A stretch of DNA of 64,000 nt from Conexibacter sp. CPCC 205762. GTDB taxonomy: Bacteria > Actinomycetota > Thermoleophilia > Solirubrobacterales > Solirubrobacteraceae. Location of the stretch: assembly GCF_030646155.1 (NCBI RefSeq), contig NZ_JAUTDN010000014.1:50144-114143 (forward strand), in the 5' to 3' direction. The notes beneath the pieces are model-generated. The model was not told the origin of the DNA. It saw only the letters and a list, made by a program, of their open reading frames with translations, and did no database searches. How positions within the stretch are numbered: position 1 is the stretch's first letter; the number at the start of each line of letters is the position of its first letter. This document shows, piece after piece, positions 35,572-44,249 of the stretch. The position numbers were made by a program, and so were the translations under genes.

Positions 35572-35577
35572 TACCCT
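35572..35577 (+). promoter_or_regulatory. -10-like TACCCT for ilvC
   Basis: TACCCT ends 8 bases before the ilvC ATG at 35586, and there is no Shine-Dalgarno sequence between. Confidence 0.45.
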
Positions 35578-35585
35578 GCCGCGTC

Positions 35586-36578
<993 letters not shown>

Positions 36579-36592
36579 CGCCCACACTCTCG

Positions 36593-36667
36593 CGAGAGCG
36601 CGGTCGCTCCGCCGCTCTCGCAGATCCTTTGAAAGTTCCCGACGGGCGCCCTTCGCGGGCGCCCGTC
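36593..36667 (+). terminator. Double hairpin terminator after ilvC
   Basis: CGAGAGCG (36593-36600) pairs with CGCTCTCG (36613-36620), and GACGGGCGCCC (36641-36651) pairs perfectly with GGGCGCCCGTC (36657-36667) around the loop TTCGC, followed by a weak T-containing tail. A 12-bp palindrome CTCTCGCGAGAG overlaps the first stem. This is one of the strongest terminator-like structures in the window. Confidence 0.75.
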
Positions 36668-36673
36668 GTCGTT

Positions 36674-37058
36674 CTAGGCCCCCGCCCGCGCCAGCGCGCG
36701 GTCCATCGCCGCCGGCGGCGACTCCAGCACCGGACCGTGGCCGGTCGCCAGCCGCGCCGGATCCAGCCCCCGCAGCGCCCGCGCGCTCGCCAGCGCCGTC
36801 GGCCGGTGCCAGGACGAGGCCGGGCAGGCGCGCGTGCAGCGCGTCGAGCGAGCCGGCGTGGTCGACGTGGCCGTGCGTCAGCACGATCCGCGCGATCGGC
36901 TCGCCGAGCCCCTCCGCGGCGGCGACCAGTGCGTTCGCGCTGCCGCGCACGAGCGTGTCGACGAGCGTCAGCCCGTCGTCCTCGCGCACGAGGTAGGCGT
37001 TGACGGCACCGAAGCGCGTTAGCTGTGTGAGATGCGCACCGTGGCTGCTGGTCTTCAT
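36674..37058 (-). pseudogene. MBL-fold hydrolase gene with internal deletion and frame change
   Basis: Reading leftward from ATG 37058, FGAVNAYLVREDDGLTLVDT, LVRGSANALVAA and IVLTHGHVDHAGSLDAL are a normal metallo-beta-lactamase-fold start with the HxHxDH zinc motif. After about residue 72 (HARLPG) the frame jumps: the C-terminal part SSWHRPTALASARALRGL and RLATGHGPVLESPPA continues in another frame to TAG at 36674. The middle ~80-100 residues, including later metal ligands, are missing. The total of 385 bases is not a multiple of three. A TAGCGT box still sits 7 bases before the ATG. Confidence 0.7.
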
Positions 37059-37065
37059 GACCGAG

Positions 37066-37075
37066 ACGCTAGTCT
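37066..37075. promoter_or_regulatory. Overlapping divergent -10 boxes, MBL remnant and serA
   Basis: In ACGCTAGTCT, the minus strand reads TAGCGT ending 7 bases before the MBL ATG, and the plus strand reads TAGTCT ending 13 bases before the serA ATG at 37089. The boxes share the central TA. Confidence 0.4.
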
Positions 37076-37088
37076 CTGCGCGCCGCCA

Positions 37089-38726
37089 ATGACGACGATT
37101 GAGGACATCCCGGGCATGACCGACAGACTGAAGATCCTGGTCAAGGAGAAGCTCGCCGACAGCGGCGTCGCGATGCTCAGAGAGCACTTCGACGTCGACC
37201 TCGGCGACAGCTGGTCCGACGAGGAGTTCCGCACCAGACTGCCGGAATACCACGGCATCCTGATCCGCTCCGCGACGAAGATGACCGAGGAGTACATCTC
37301 GCTCGGCACGAGCCTGCGCGTGATCGGGCGCGCCGGCGTCGGCGTCAACAACGTCGACGTGCCGGCCGCGACCAGACGCGGGATCGTCGTCGCCAACGCG
37401 CCGCAGTCGAACGTGATCACCGCCGCCGAGCACACGATGGCGCTGCTGACCTCGCTCGCGCGCAACGTGCCGCAGGCCGACGCCTCGCTCAAGGCCGGCA
37501 AGTGGGAGCGCTCGAAGTTCGGCGGCGTGGAGCTGTTCGAGAAGACGCTCGGCGTCGTCGGCTTCGGCCGCATCGGCCAGCTCGTCGCCGAGCGCGCGAA
37601 GGGCTTCGGCATGAGAGTGGTGGCGTATGACCCGTTCGTCGGGGCCGACCGCTACCGCGAGCTGGAGGTCGAGAAGGCCGACAACAGCTCCGACGTCTAC
37701 AAGGTCGCCGACTTCATCACGATCCACCTGCCGGTCACGCCCGACACGAAGGGCTGGCTCGACGCCGAGGCGTTCGCGCAGATGAAGGACGGCGTGCGGA
37801 TCATCAACTGCGCCCGCGGCGAGCTGGTCGACGACGCCGCCCTGCAGGCCGCGCTCGACTCCGGCAAGGTCGCCGGCGCCGCGCTCGACGTCTTCCCGAG
37901 CGAGCCGATCACCGACTACCCGCTGTTCGACGGCTACCCGCAGGTCGTCGTGACGCCGCACCTCGGCGCCTCGACCGCCGAGGCGCAGGACCGCGCCGGC
38001 GTCCAGACCGCCGAGCAGGTGATCGCCGCGCTGACCGGCGGCACCGTCACGACCGCCGTCAACATCCCGGCGATCGCGCCCGAGGACATGGAGGTCCTGA
38101 GCCCGTTCGTGCCGCTCTGCCAGCAGCTCGGCAAGCTCGCGATCTCGCTCGTCGACGGCACGATCGACAAGCTGGAGCTGGAGTTCTTCGGCCGCATCGG
38201 CGCGCGCGACACGCGCCTGCTGTCGATCGCCGTCCTGCAGGGCGTCCTCACCGGTCACACCGAGGAGGAGGTCAACCAGGTCAACGCGCCGTCGATCGCC
38301 GAGCAGCGCGGGATCGAGGTCGTCGAGTCCAAGCGCGAGACCGCGCAGGACTTCAACGACCTCGTGCGCGTGACGGTCGTCTCCGGCGGCCTGCGCCAGC
38401 GCGTCGTCGGCACCAACGTCGGCCGCCGCAACCGCCCGCACCTGCTCGAGATCTGGGGCCAGCGCTTCGATCTGCAGCTGGAGAAGAACCTCGCGCTCTT
38501 CTCCTACTCGGACGTGCCGGGCATGATCGGCCGCGTCGGCTCGGTCTTCGGCGACAGAGGGATCAACATCGTCTCCGCCGCCGTCGGCCGCACGCCCGGC
38601 GACGACGACGGCCCCGGCGAGCACGCCGTGATGGTCGTCACGACCGACGCGCCGGTCGATCCGACGGTGATCGACGGGATCGTCGCCACCGACGGCTTCG
38701 TCTCGGGCCGCGCCGTCAACCTCTAG
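37089..38726 (+). CDS. serA: D-3-phosphoglycerate dehydrogenase
   Basis: 545 residues, the long actinobacterial form. First step of serine synthesis from 3-phosphoglycerate, feeding cysE/cysK. RAGVGVNNVD at about 88, NAD-binding GVVGFGRIGQ at about 155, CARGELVDDAAL at about 240 and PHLGASTAEAQ with the catalytic His at about 292 are present. The C-terminal ~220 residues hold the ASB domain and an ACT domain (FSYSDVPGMIGRVGSVFGDRGINI) for serine feedback. ATG 37089 is used; ATG 37116 (MTDRLKILV) would also fit the family. Confidence 0.93.
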   Translation: MTTIEDIPGMTDRLKILVKEKLADSGVAMLREHFDVDLGDSWSDEEFRTRLPEYHGILIRSATKMTEEYISLGTSLRVIGRAGVGVNNVDVPAATRRGIVVANAPQSNVITAAEHTMALLTSLARNVPQADASLKAGKWERSKFGGVELFEKTLGVVGFGRIGQLVAERAKGFGMRVVAYDPFVGADRYRELEVEKADNSSDVYKVADFITIHLPVTPDTKGWLDAEAFAQMKDGVRIINCARGELVDDAALQAALDSGKVAGAALDVFPSEPITDYPLFDGYPQVVVTPHLGASTAEAQDRAGVQTAEQVIAALTGGTVTTAVNIPAIAPEDMEVLSPFVPLCQQLGKLAISLVDGTIDKLELEFFGRIGARDTRLLSIAVLQGVLTGHTEEEVNQVNAPSIAEQRGIEVVESKRETAQDFNDLVRVTVVSGGLRQRVVGTNVGRRNRPHLLEIWGQRFDLQLEKNLALFSYSDVPGMIGRVGSVFGDRGINIVSAAVGRTPGDDDGPGEHAVMVVTTDAPVDPTVIDGIVATDGFVSGRAVNL

Positions 38727-38742
38727 GACGGCAGGGCCAACA

Positions 38743-38774
38743 GGGCGGCGCGAGATGGGACATCCGCGCCGCCC
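38743..38774 (+). terminator. Hairpin after serA
   Basis: GGGCGGCGCG (38743-38752) and CGCGCCGCCC (38765-38774) form a perfect 10-bp GC stem with a 12-base loop, 16 bases after the serA stop. No T-run. Confidence 0.6.
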
Positions 38775-38824
38775 ACCCGCGGGAACACTCGCTCAGGGGC
38801 TTCTCTAGACCAGGAGCAGGAGCG

Positions 38825-40369
38825 ATGGAGACAGCGACCGCGGGTGAGAGAGCCGGCACGCCGCCGGCCGAGCTGAAGCAGAACGCGCTCGGCTACCTCT
38901 CCAACCTCGTCATCGGCGTCGCCTCGACGGCGCCCGCCTACTCGCTCGCGGCGACGCTCGGCTTCGTCGTCGCGGTCGCCGGGGTGGGGGTGCATGCGCC
39001 TGCGGTGCTGCTGGTCTCGTTCGTGCCGATCCTGTTCGTCGCGGCGGCCTACCGCTACCTCAACAAGGCCGACCCGGACGCCGGCACGAGCTTCTCGTGG
39101 GTGACGCGCGCGATGGGCCCGCACCTCGGCTGGCTCAACGGCTGGGCGATCTTCGTCGCCGACGTGATCGTGATGGCGACGCTGGCGCAGATCGCCGGCC
39201 GCTACACGTTCCTGCTCGTCGGCTGGCACTCCGCCGCCGACTCCAACGGCGCCCAGATCGCGGCGGCGGTCGTCTGGATCGCGCTGATGACGTGGATCTG
39301 CTGGCGCGGGATCGAGCTGTCGGCGCGGATCCAGACCGCGCTGCTGTCGGCCGAGATCGCGATCCTCGCCGCCTTCTCGGCCGTCGCGCTGACGAAGGTC
39401 TACCTCAACCACCCGGCCGGCTCGCTGACGCCGCAGCTGGACTGGTTCAACCCGTTCGCGCTCGGCTGGGGCGCGCTCGTCGACGGGATCCTGCTCGGCG
39501 TCTTCATCTACTGGGGCTGGGACTCCGGCGTCGCCGTCAACGAGGAGTCCGAGGACAAGGCGGAGGGGCCCGGCCGCGCCGCGGTCGTCTCGACGCTGCT
39601 GCTGCTGGCGATCTACCTCGTCGTCTCCGCCGCCGCGCAGGCCTACAGCGGCACGGCGACGCTGACCAACAACCCCGACGACGTGCTGAGCGTGCTCGGC
39701 ACGCAGGTGTTCGGCTCGCCGTGGGACAAGCTGCTGATCGTCGCCGTGCTGACGTCGGCGTCGGCCTCGACGCAGACGACGATCCTGCCGACCGCCCGCA
39801 CGATGCTGTCGATGGCGCGCCAGCGGGCGATCCCGACGCGCTTCGCGCACATCCACCCGCAGCACCAGACGCCGGACACCGCGACGCTCTTCATGGGCGG
39901 CCTGTCGATCGTCTGGACGGTCGGCGTGATGGCGCTCAACCCGGCGCAGAGCGTGCTCGGCGACTCGATCACGGCGCTCGGCTTCGCGATCTGCTTCTAC
40001 TACGGCTTCACCGGCATCGCCTGCGCGATCTACTTCCGCCACGAGCTGCGCCGCAGCGTCCGCAACCTCGTGCTGGTGGGGATCGTCCCGCTGCTCGGCG
40101 GGCTGATGCTGTTCGGCATCTTCGTGAAGGCGCTGACGTACTACTCGAAGGCCGGCGCCAACTACGCGCCGCCGATCCTCGGCATCCAGGTGCCGATCGT
40201 GATCGGGATCGGCTCGCTGCTGCTCGGCGTCGTCGCGATGCTGCTCGCGACCGCTCCCTACCGCGCCTTCTTCCGCCGCAAGCCGGAGGTCGCGCCGCCC
40301 GGGTTCCTCGACGTACCCACTTCTGGCCGTGGCGGGGCGCCCGCTTCGACGCCATCGTCGGCTGGATGA
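38825..40369 (+). CDS. APC-superfamily amino acid permease
   Basis: 514 residues, about 12-14 membrane segments. The N-terminal LSNLVIGVASTAPAYSLA is the unwound helix-1 substrate site of APC transporters (GxAxTxPA pattern), followed by the long helix pattern and DAGTSFSWVTRAMGPHLGWLNGW, a classical APC motif. The middle IYWGWDSGVAVNEESED is also typical. Likely a proton-coupled amino acid or amine importer; the substrate is unknown. AGGAGCAGGAG just before the ATG gives a strong ribosome site. Its stop overlaps the next ATG (ATGA). Confidence 0.88.
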   Translation: METATAGERAGTPPAELKQNALGYLSNLVIGVASTAPAYSLAATLGFVVAVAGVGVHAPAVLLVSFVPILFVAAAYRYLNKADPDAGTSFSWVTRAMGPHLGWLNGWAIFVADVIVMATLAQIAGRYTFLLVGWHSAADSNGAQIAAAVVWIALMTWICWRGIELSARIQTALLSAEIAILAAFSAVALTKVYLNHPAGSLTPQLDWFNPFALGWGALVDGILLGVFIYWGWDSGVAVNEESEDKAEGPGRAAVVSTLLLLAIYLVVSAAAQAYSGTATLTNNPDDVLSVLGTQVFGSPWDKLLIVAVLTSASASTQTTILPTARTMLSMARQRAIPTRFAHIHPQHQTPDTATLFMGGLSIVWTVGVMALNPAQSVLGDSITALGFAICFYYGFTGIACAIYFRHELRRSVRNLVLVGIVPLLGGLMLFGIFVKALTYYSKAGANYAPPILGIQVPIVIGIGSLLLGVVAMLLATAPYRAFFRRKPEVAPPGFLDVPTSGRGGAPASTPSSAG

Positions 40370-41070
40370 GCATCTCGTCCCGACGCATCGCGGGCGCGCT
40401 TGCGGGCGCGCTCGCGACCCTCACGGCCGTCGCCGTCCCGGTCGCGCTGGCCGCACCGGCCGCCACCACGCCGCCTTCGATCAGAGGATCGGTCGCCTTC
40501 GGCGCGACCGTCAGCTGCGAGCCCGGCCAGTGGAGCGGCGGCCCGGTCTCCTTCCGCTACGACTGGATCGTCAACGGCAGCTCGCGCGGCAGCGGCAGGA
40601 CGTTCGCGATCGACGACCCGTACTACAAGGGCTATCCGCTCGCCTGCCAGGTGACGGCGACCGACGCGGCGGGGGAGAGCGCGACCGCCAGCTCGCCGGG
40701 CGTCCAGCCGGGGCTCGGCACGATCACGGTGACAGGCGTCCGCTTCAGAGCTGCGAAGAGAGGGCGGATCGTCGTCACCGGGAAGCTCGGGCCGAGAGCG
40801 GTCTTCACCAGATGGGGCGGCGCCGAGGTGATCCTGCGCCGCAGCGTGCCGCGCCGCAGAGACGGCGCCTTCTTCCAGCTCAGCGCCAGCGTCAGAGCAA
40901 AGCGCGACGGCAGCTTCCGCGTCGTCGGGATAGACGCGCCGGGAAGGTGGGCGATCCACCTCGACGTGATCCCCGCCGCGATACAGCTCTACAGCGCGCC
41001 GCGGGTCACGCGCACGGTGACGGTCACGCGCGGCGGGCTCGGCTGCGGCGGCTGCTCCGTGCTCGGCTGA
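40366..41070 (+). CDS. Secreted beta-domain protein, unknown function
   Basis: 234 residues. Signal peptide of about 30 residues (RRIAGALAGALATLTAVAVPVALAA). The next ~85 residues form a predicted Ig-like beta domain with two Cys (SCEPGQWSGG...LACQVTATDAAGES) that probably pair; QWSGGP is common in bacterial secreted repeat domains. The rest is beta-rich with many Arg, ending in GGLGCGGCSVLG, whose Cys pair is unusual. Overlaps the permease gene by 4 bp and so may be translated with it. No clear TAnnnT box. Confidence 0.6.
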   Translation: MSISSRRIAGALAGALATLTAVAVPVALAAPAATTPPSIRGSVAFGATVSCEPGQWSGGPVSFRYDWIVNGSSRGSGRTFAIDDPYYKGYPLACQVTATDAAGESATASSPGVQPGLGTITVTGVRFRAAKRGRIVVTGKLGPRAVFTRWGGAEVILRRSVPRRRDGAFFQLSASVRAKRDGSFRVVGIDAPGRWAIHLDVIPAAIQLYSAPRVTRTVTVTRGGLGCGGCSVLG

Positions 41071-41075
41071 GCTGG

Positions 41076-41081
41076 TAAGCT
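41076..41081 (+). promoter_or_regulatory. -10-like TAAGCT for the leuA leader
   Basis: TAAGCT ends 10 bases before the ATG of the leader ORF at 41092, so the leuA transcript should start at or just before the leader peptide. Confidence 0.45.
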
Positions 41082-41091
41082 CGGCGCACTC

Positions 41092-41145
41092 ATGTCGCGC
41101 CTGCTTGCCCTTCGACTTCTTCTCCTCCCCCCTCGGGGGGAATAG
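41092..41145 (+). CDS. Leucine-rich leader peptide of leuA
   Basis: A 17-codon ORF, MSRLLALRLLLLPPRGE, with seven leucines (codons CTG, CTT, CTT, CTT, CTT, CTC, CTC), sits 72 bases before leuA. Such leader peptides sense charged leucyl-tRNA: ribosome stalling at the leucine codons changes the fold of the following RNA and so leuA expression. It begins 10 bases after a TAAGCT box and ends inside a CCCCCC-TC-GGGGGG repeat. Too short for standard gene calling; the composition and place make chance unlikely. Confidence 0.75.
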   Translation: MSRLLALRLLLLPPRGE

Positions 41146-41190
41146 TGCGTGGCGGCCGCGTAGCCGCAAACCCAGCGAGAAGATTCGAAG
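41110..41190 (+). promoter_or_regulatory. Candidate leucine attenuator structure before leuA
   Basis: CTTCGA and TCTTCTC within the leader codons (41110-41124) can pair with GAGAAGA and TCGAAG at 41177-41190, 13 pairs with a small bulge. Between them lie the C6/G6 hairpin (41127-41140) and a GCGGC/GCCGC stem (41152-41167). A ribosome stalled on the leucine codons would open the long pairing. AAGGAAG, the leuA ribosome site, follows at 41203-41209; there is no T-run, so control could act on translation. Confidence 0.6.
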
Positions 41191-41217
41191 CACCGAGCCG
41201 ATAAGGAAGAGCACGAC

Positions 41218-42807
41218 ATGACTCCCGCAGAGCAGGACCCCAACCGAGTACTGATCTTCGACACGACGCTGCGCGATGGCGAGCAGTCGCCGGGCATCTC
41301 GCTCAACACGAGCGAGAAGCTGGAGATCGCTCAGCAGCTCGCGCGGCTCGGCGTCGACATCGTCGAGGCCGGCTTCCCGATCGCCTCGCCGGGCGACTTC
41401 GAGGCGGTCCAGACGATCGCCCGCCAGGTCGAAGGTCCCGTCATCGCCGGGCTCGCGCGCATCCACGTCGGCGACATCGACGCCGCAGCGAACGCGATCA
41501 GAGACGCCGCGCGACCTCGGATCCACACGTTCGTCTCGACCTCCGACATACACATCGAGCACCAGATGCGCTCGACGCGCGAGGACGTCAAGGGCCTCAC
41601 GCGCGCCGGCGTCGCGCACGCCAAGTCGTACGTCGACGACGTCGAGTTCTCGCCGATGGACGCGACCCGCTCCGACGTCGAGTTCACCGCCGAGGTGCTG
41701 CAGATCGCGATCGACGAGGGCGCGACGACGATCAACATCCCGGACACCGTCGGCTACACGATGCCGCACGAGTACACGGCCTTCCTGACGCGCCTCTACG
41801 AGCTGACGCCGAGCCTCAGAGACGTCGTGCTGTCGGTCCACTGCCACGACGACCTCGGCCTCGCGGTCGCCAACTCCTTCGCCGGCGTGCTGGCCGGCGC
41901 GCGCCAGGTCGAGTGCGCGATCAACGGCCTCGGCGAGCGGGCCGGCAACGCCTCGCTGGAGGAGATCGTGATGCTGCTGCGCACGCGGCAGGCGGACATC
42001 GGGTTGAGCACCGGCGCGGTCACGACCGAGATCGCCCGCACCAGCCGCCTCGTCTCGCGCATGACCGGCTACGCGGTCCAGCCGAACAAGGCGATCGTCG
42101 GCCGCAACGCCTTCGCGCACGAGTCCGGCATCCACCAGGACGGCGTGCTGAAGAACCGCGAGACGTACGAGATCATGGACGCCCGGTCGATCGGGCTGGA
42201 GTCGAACTCGCTCGTGCTCGGCAAGCACTCCGGCCGCCACGCGCTGAGAGACGCGCTGGCCGACATGGGCATCGTCGTCGACGGTCAGGCGCTCAACACC
42301 GCCTTCAAGCGCTTCAAGGAGATCGCGGACAAGAAGAAGCAGGTCACCGCGATGGACCTGGAGGCGCTCGTGACCGACGAGCTGCGCGAGGAGATCCCCG
42401 CGTTCGGCCTCGAGTGGTTCGAGGTCGAGGCGTCGTCGAGACGCCCGCCGCACGCGACCGTCGCGATCTCGATGCCCGACGGCAGCGAGGCGACCGGCAG
42501 GTTCACCGGCGACGGCCCGATCGACGCGGTCTTCCACGCGATCAACGCGGCGACGAACATCGACGCGAAGCTGCGCGACTTCCGCATCGACGCGATCACC
42601 AGCGGCCAGGACGCGCTCGGTGAGACCTCGGTCGTGCTGGAGGTCGACGGCGTCAGCGGCTCAGGCCAGGGCGTCTCGACCGACATCATCGAGGCCGCCG
42701 GCCGCGCCTACGTGCGCGCGCTCTCCAACGCCGTCCGCCGCCGCTCGATCGCGGCCGAGGCGGAAGAGGCGACGGCCGCCGCCGCAAACCGCATCACGAC
42801 GCCGTAG
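41218..42807 (+). CDS. leuA: 2-Isopropylmalate synthase
   Basis: 529 residues. First committed step of leucine: acetyl-CoA plus 2-oxoisovalerate. The TIM-barrel part shows FDTTLRDGEQSPGISL at about 12-27, the metal-binding VHCHDDLGLAVANS at about 205-218 and NGLGERAGNASLEEIVM at about 238. The C-terminal ~120 residues are the leucine-binding regulatory domain. It lacks the long extension of the mycobacterial form. Regulation by the upstream leader peptide is likely; feedback by leucine is known for the family. Confidence 0.95.
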   Translation: MTPAEQDPNRVLIFDTTLRDGEQSPGISLNTSEKLEIAQQLARLGVDIVEAGFPIASPGDFEAVQTIARQVEGPVIAGLARIHVGDIDAAANAIRDAARPRIHTFVSTSDIHIEHQMRSTREDVKGLTRAGVAHAKSYVDDVEFSPMDATRSDVEFTAEVLQIAIDEGATTINIPDTVGYTMPHEYTAFLTRLYELTPSLRDVVLSVHCHDDLGLAVANSFAGVLAGARQVECAINGLGERAGNASLEEIVMLLRTRQADIGLSTGAVTTEIARTSRLVSRMTGYAVQPNKAIVGRNAFAHESGIHQDGVLKNRETYEIMDARSIGLESNSLVLGKHSGRHALRDALADMGIVVDGQALNTAFKRFKEIADKKKQVTAMDLEALVTDELREEIPAFGLEWFEVEASSRRPPHATVAISMPDGSEATGRFTGDGPIDAVFHAINAATNIDAKLRDFRIDAITSGQDALGETSVVLEVDGVSGSGQGVSTDIIEAAGRAYVRALSNAVRRRSIAAEAEEATAAAANRITTP

Positions 42808-42823
42808 CCCGGCTCGCTCGCTC

Positions 42824-42853
42824 GTGCCGCCGGCGGTCTGCCGCGGGCGGCAC
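42824..42853. terminator. Hairpin between convergent leuA and AlkZ-like gene
   Basis: GTGCCGCC (42824-42831) pairs with GGCGGCAC (42846-42853), with an inner GCGG/CCGC pairing around TCTG. Placement between two convergent genes suits a bidirectional terminator. Confidence 0.6.
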
Positions 42854-42861
42854 GCGACGCG

Positions 42862-44136
42862 TCAGGCGAGCGCGGCGCCGCTGCAGCCGCGGTGCGGCGC
42901 GAGCCGCACCGCCTCGCGCTCGATCGCGCTGAGCGCCCGTCTCGACAGCGGGCGCTCGGCCAGCGGCTCGACCGCGACCTCCAGCGTTCTGCCGCGCTTG
43001 CGTCCGCGCCACAGCGCCGCGGCCGCGCCGTCGAGCAGGACGACGCCGGGCCCGTTGATCGCCGCGAAGGCGCGTCTGCGCTGTGCCGGATCGGGCAGCA
43101 GCAGCTCGCGGTCGCGCGCGAGCAGCAGCGGATCGCCGGGGGCGAGCAGGATGGCGCCGGCCTGCGGCTCGGCGTCCGCGAGCGCTTGGACGTCGTCGGC
43201 GAGCAGCCAGGCGCGGCGAGGTCTGGCACTGCCGTCGTCGCTCGCGATGCCGACCTCCGCCAGCTCCGTCTCGACCAGCGCCCACGCCGCCCGCGCCTGG
43301 CTCGGCGTGATCCCCGCCCATGGTGCGAACAGCGCCGGCGTCGAGGGTCCGTACCAGCGCAGGTAGCGGCGGACGAGGTCGGCGGCGGCGCTGTCCCCGT
43401 CGACTGGGCCCGCGCCGGATGTGTCGCCGTCGCCCGCGTCGGACGCGCCGTCGCCCGCGCCAGCCGCGCTGGACGCCCACGCGCCGGCCGCGCTGGACGC
43501 CCACGCGCTGGGCGCGCTGGCGAGCCATTGGTCGGTGCGGGCGAAGAGCGGCTGGCGGCCGGCTCTGCCGGCGATGCAGAGGAGGCCGTGGAGGCCGGCG
43601 GCGACCAGCAGACCGCGGCGCGCGTGGTGGGACTGGCAGCCGTCGCACCACGGCAGCAGCGGCTGCGGCAGCCGTTCGCGCAGCTCGGCGTGGAGGTCGT
43701 CGCGGCTCAGCTCGGCGCCGTCGAGCGCGGCCGCGAAGGCCGGCAGCGCGGCGTCCAGCGCGGCCGCGGGCTCGGCCAGCTCGCCCGCGTCTGGCAGCAC
43801 CCGCGGGCCGAGCACGGCGCGCCAGCCGTCGGCGTCGGCGCCGGCCGGTCGCAGCGCGCGCGTGTAGGCGACCACCTCGGCCGCGGGCACGATCGCCGTC
43901 GCCGTGCGCGGGTTGTAGAGCGCGACCGCGCTGCGCTCGTCGTGCAGCGCGGTGTCGAGCGCGCCCGCGTCGAGCGCTTGCGACCGCGCCGCCAGCGCGA
44001 CCGCGGCCGTCCCCGGCGGCGAGTCCTGCAGCGCCCAGCTCGCGAGCGGCGCGAGCGGATCGCCGCCGTCGCCGCGCGGTGCGAGACCGTGCGCGGCGAG
44101 CCGGAACGCGACCGCCTGGGCGGGGGAGATCTCCAT
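42862..44136 (-). CDS. AlkZ/YcaQ-like winged-helix DNA glycosylase family protein
   Basis: 424 residues. Belongs to the winged-helix family that includes crosslink and alkylation glycosylases AlkZ/YcaQ. Near the N-terminus WALQDSPPGTAAVAL (about 36) is where the QxQ/QxD catalytic motif lies; VALYNPRTATAIVP and WYGPSTPALFAPWAGIT follow the family pattern, with GVVLLDGAAAALWRGRKRG near the end. An Ala/Ser/Asp/Gly-rich insert of ~50 residues, partly a 24-bp DNA repeat, interrupts the middle. ATG 44136 is chosen because TAGCGT ends 7 bases upstream; an in-frame GTG at 44145 overlaps that box. Confidence 0.75.
   Translation of the reverse strand: MEISPAQAVAFRLAAHGLAPRGDGGDPLAPLASWALQDSPPGTAAVALAARSQALDAGALDTALHDERSAVALYNPRTATAIVPAAEVVAYTRALRPAGADADGWRAVLGPRVLPDAGELAEPAAALDAALPAFAAALDGAELSRDDLHAELRERLPQPLLPWCDGCQSHHARRGLLVAAGLHGLLCIAGRAGRQPLFARTDQWLASAPSAWASSAAGAWASSAAGAGDGASDAGDGDTSGAGPVDGDSAAADLVRRYLRWYGPSTPALFAPWAGITPSQARAAWALVETELAEVGIASDDGSARPRRAWLLADDVQALADAEPQAGAILLAPGDPLLLARDRELLLPDPAQRRRAFAAINGPGVVLLDGAAAALWRGRKRGRTLEVAVEPLAERPLSRRALSAIEREAVRLAPHRGCSGAALA
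43463..43510 (-). repeat. Tandem 24-bp repeat inside the AlkZ-like gene
   Basis: Two nearly identical 24-bp units (43463-43486 and 43487-43510), differing only near the end, encode AWASSAAG twice in a low-complexity insert. It looks like recent slippage or unequal crossing-over and may vary between strains. Confidence 0.65.
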
Positions 44137-44143
44137 CGTCGCC

Positions 44144-44149
44144 ACGCTA
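44144..44149 (-). promoter_or_regulatory. -10-like TAGCGT for the AlkZ-like gene
   Basis: Read on the minus strand, TAGCGT ends 7 bases before ATG 44136. Confidence 0.45.
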
Positions 44150-44233
44150 CCCGGCCCGCCGTCGCGGGCGCTTGGAGGAACGCGACAGCGTCACCGTTAA
44201 CGCTGGCGCAACCTGACGCCGACGCGCTGTCAC

Positions 44234-44239
44234 TAGCGT
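44234..44239 (+). promoter_or_regulatory. -10-like TAGCGT for the secreted protein gene at 44250
   Basis: TAGCGT ends 10 bases before the ATG at 44250. Confidence 0.45.
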
Positions 44240-44249
44240 CGCGCTCGCG

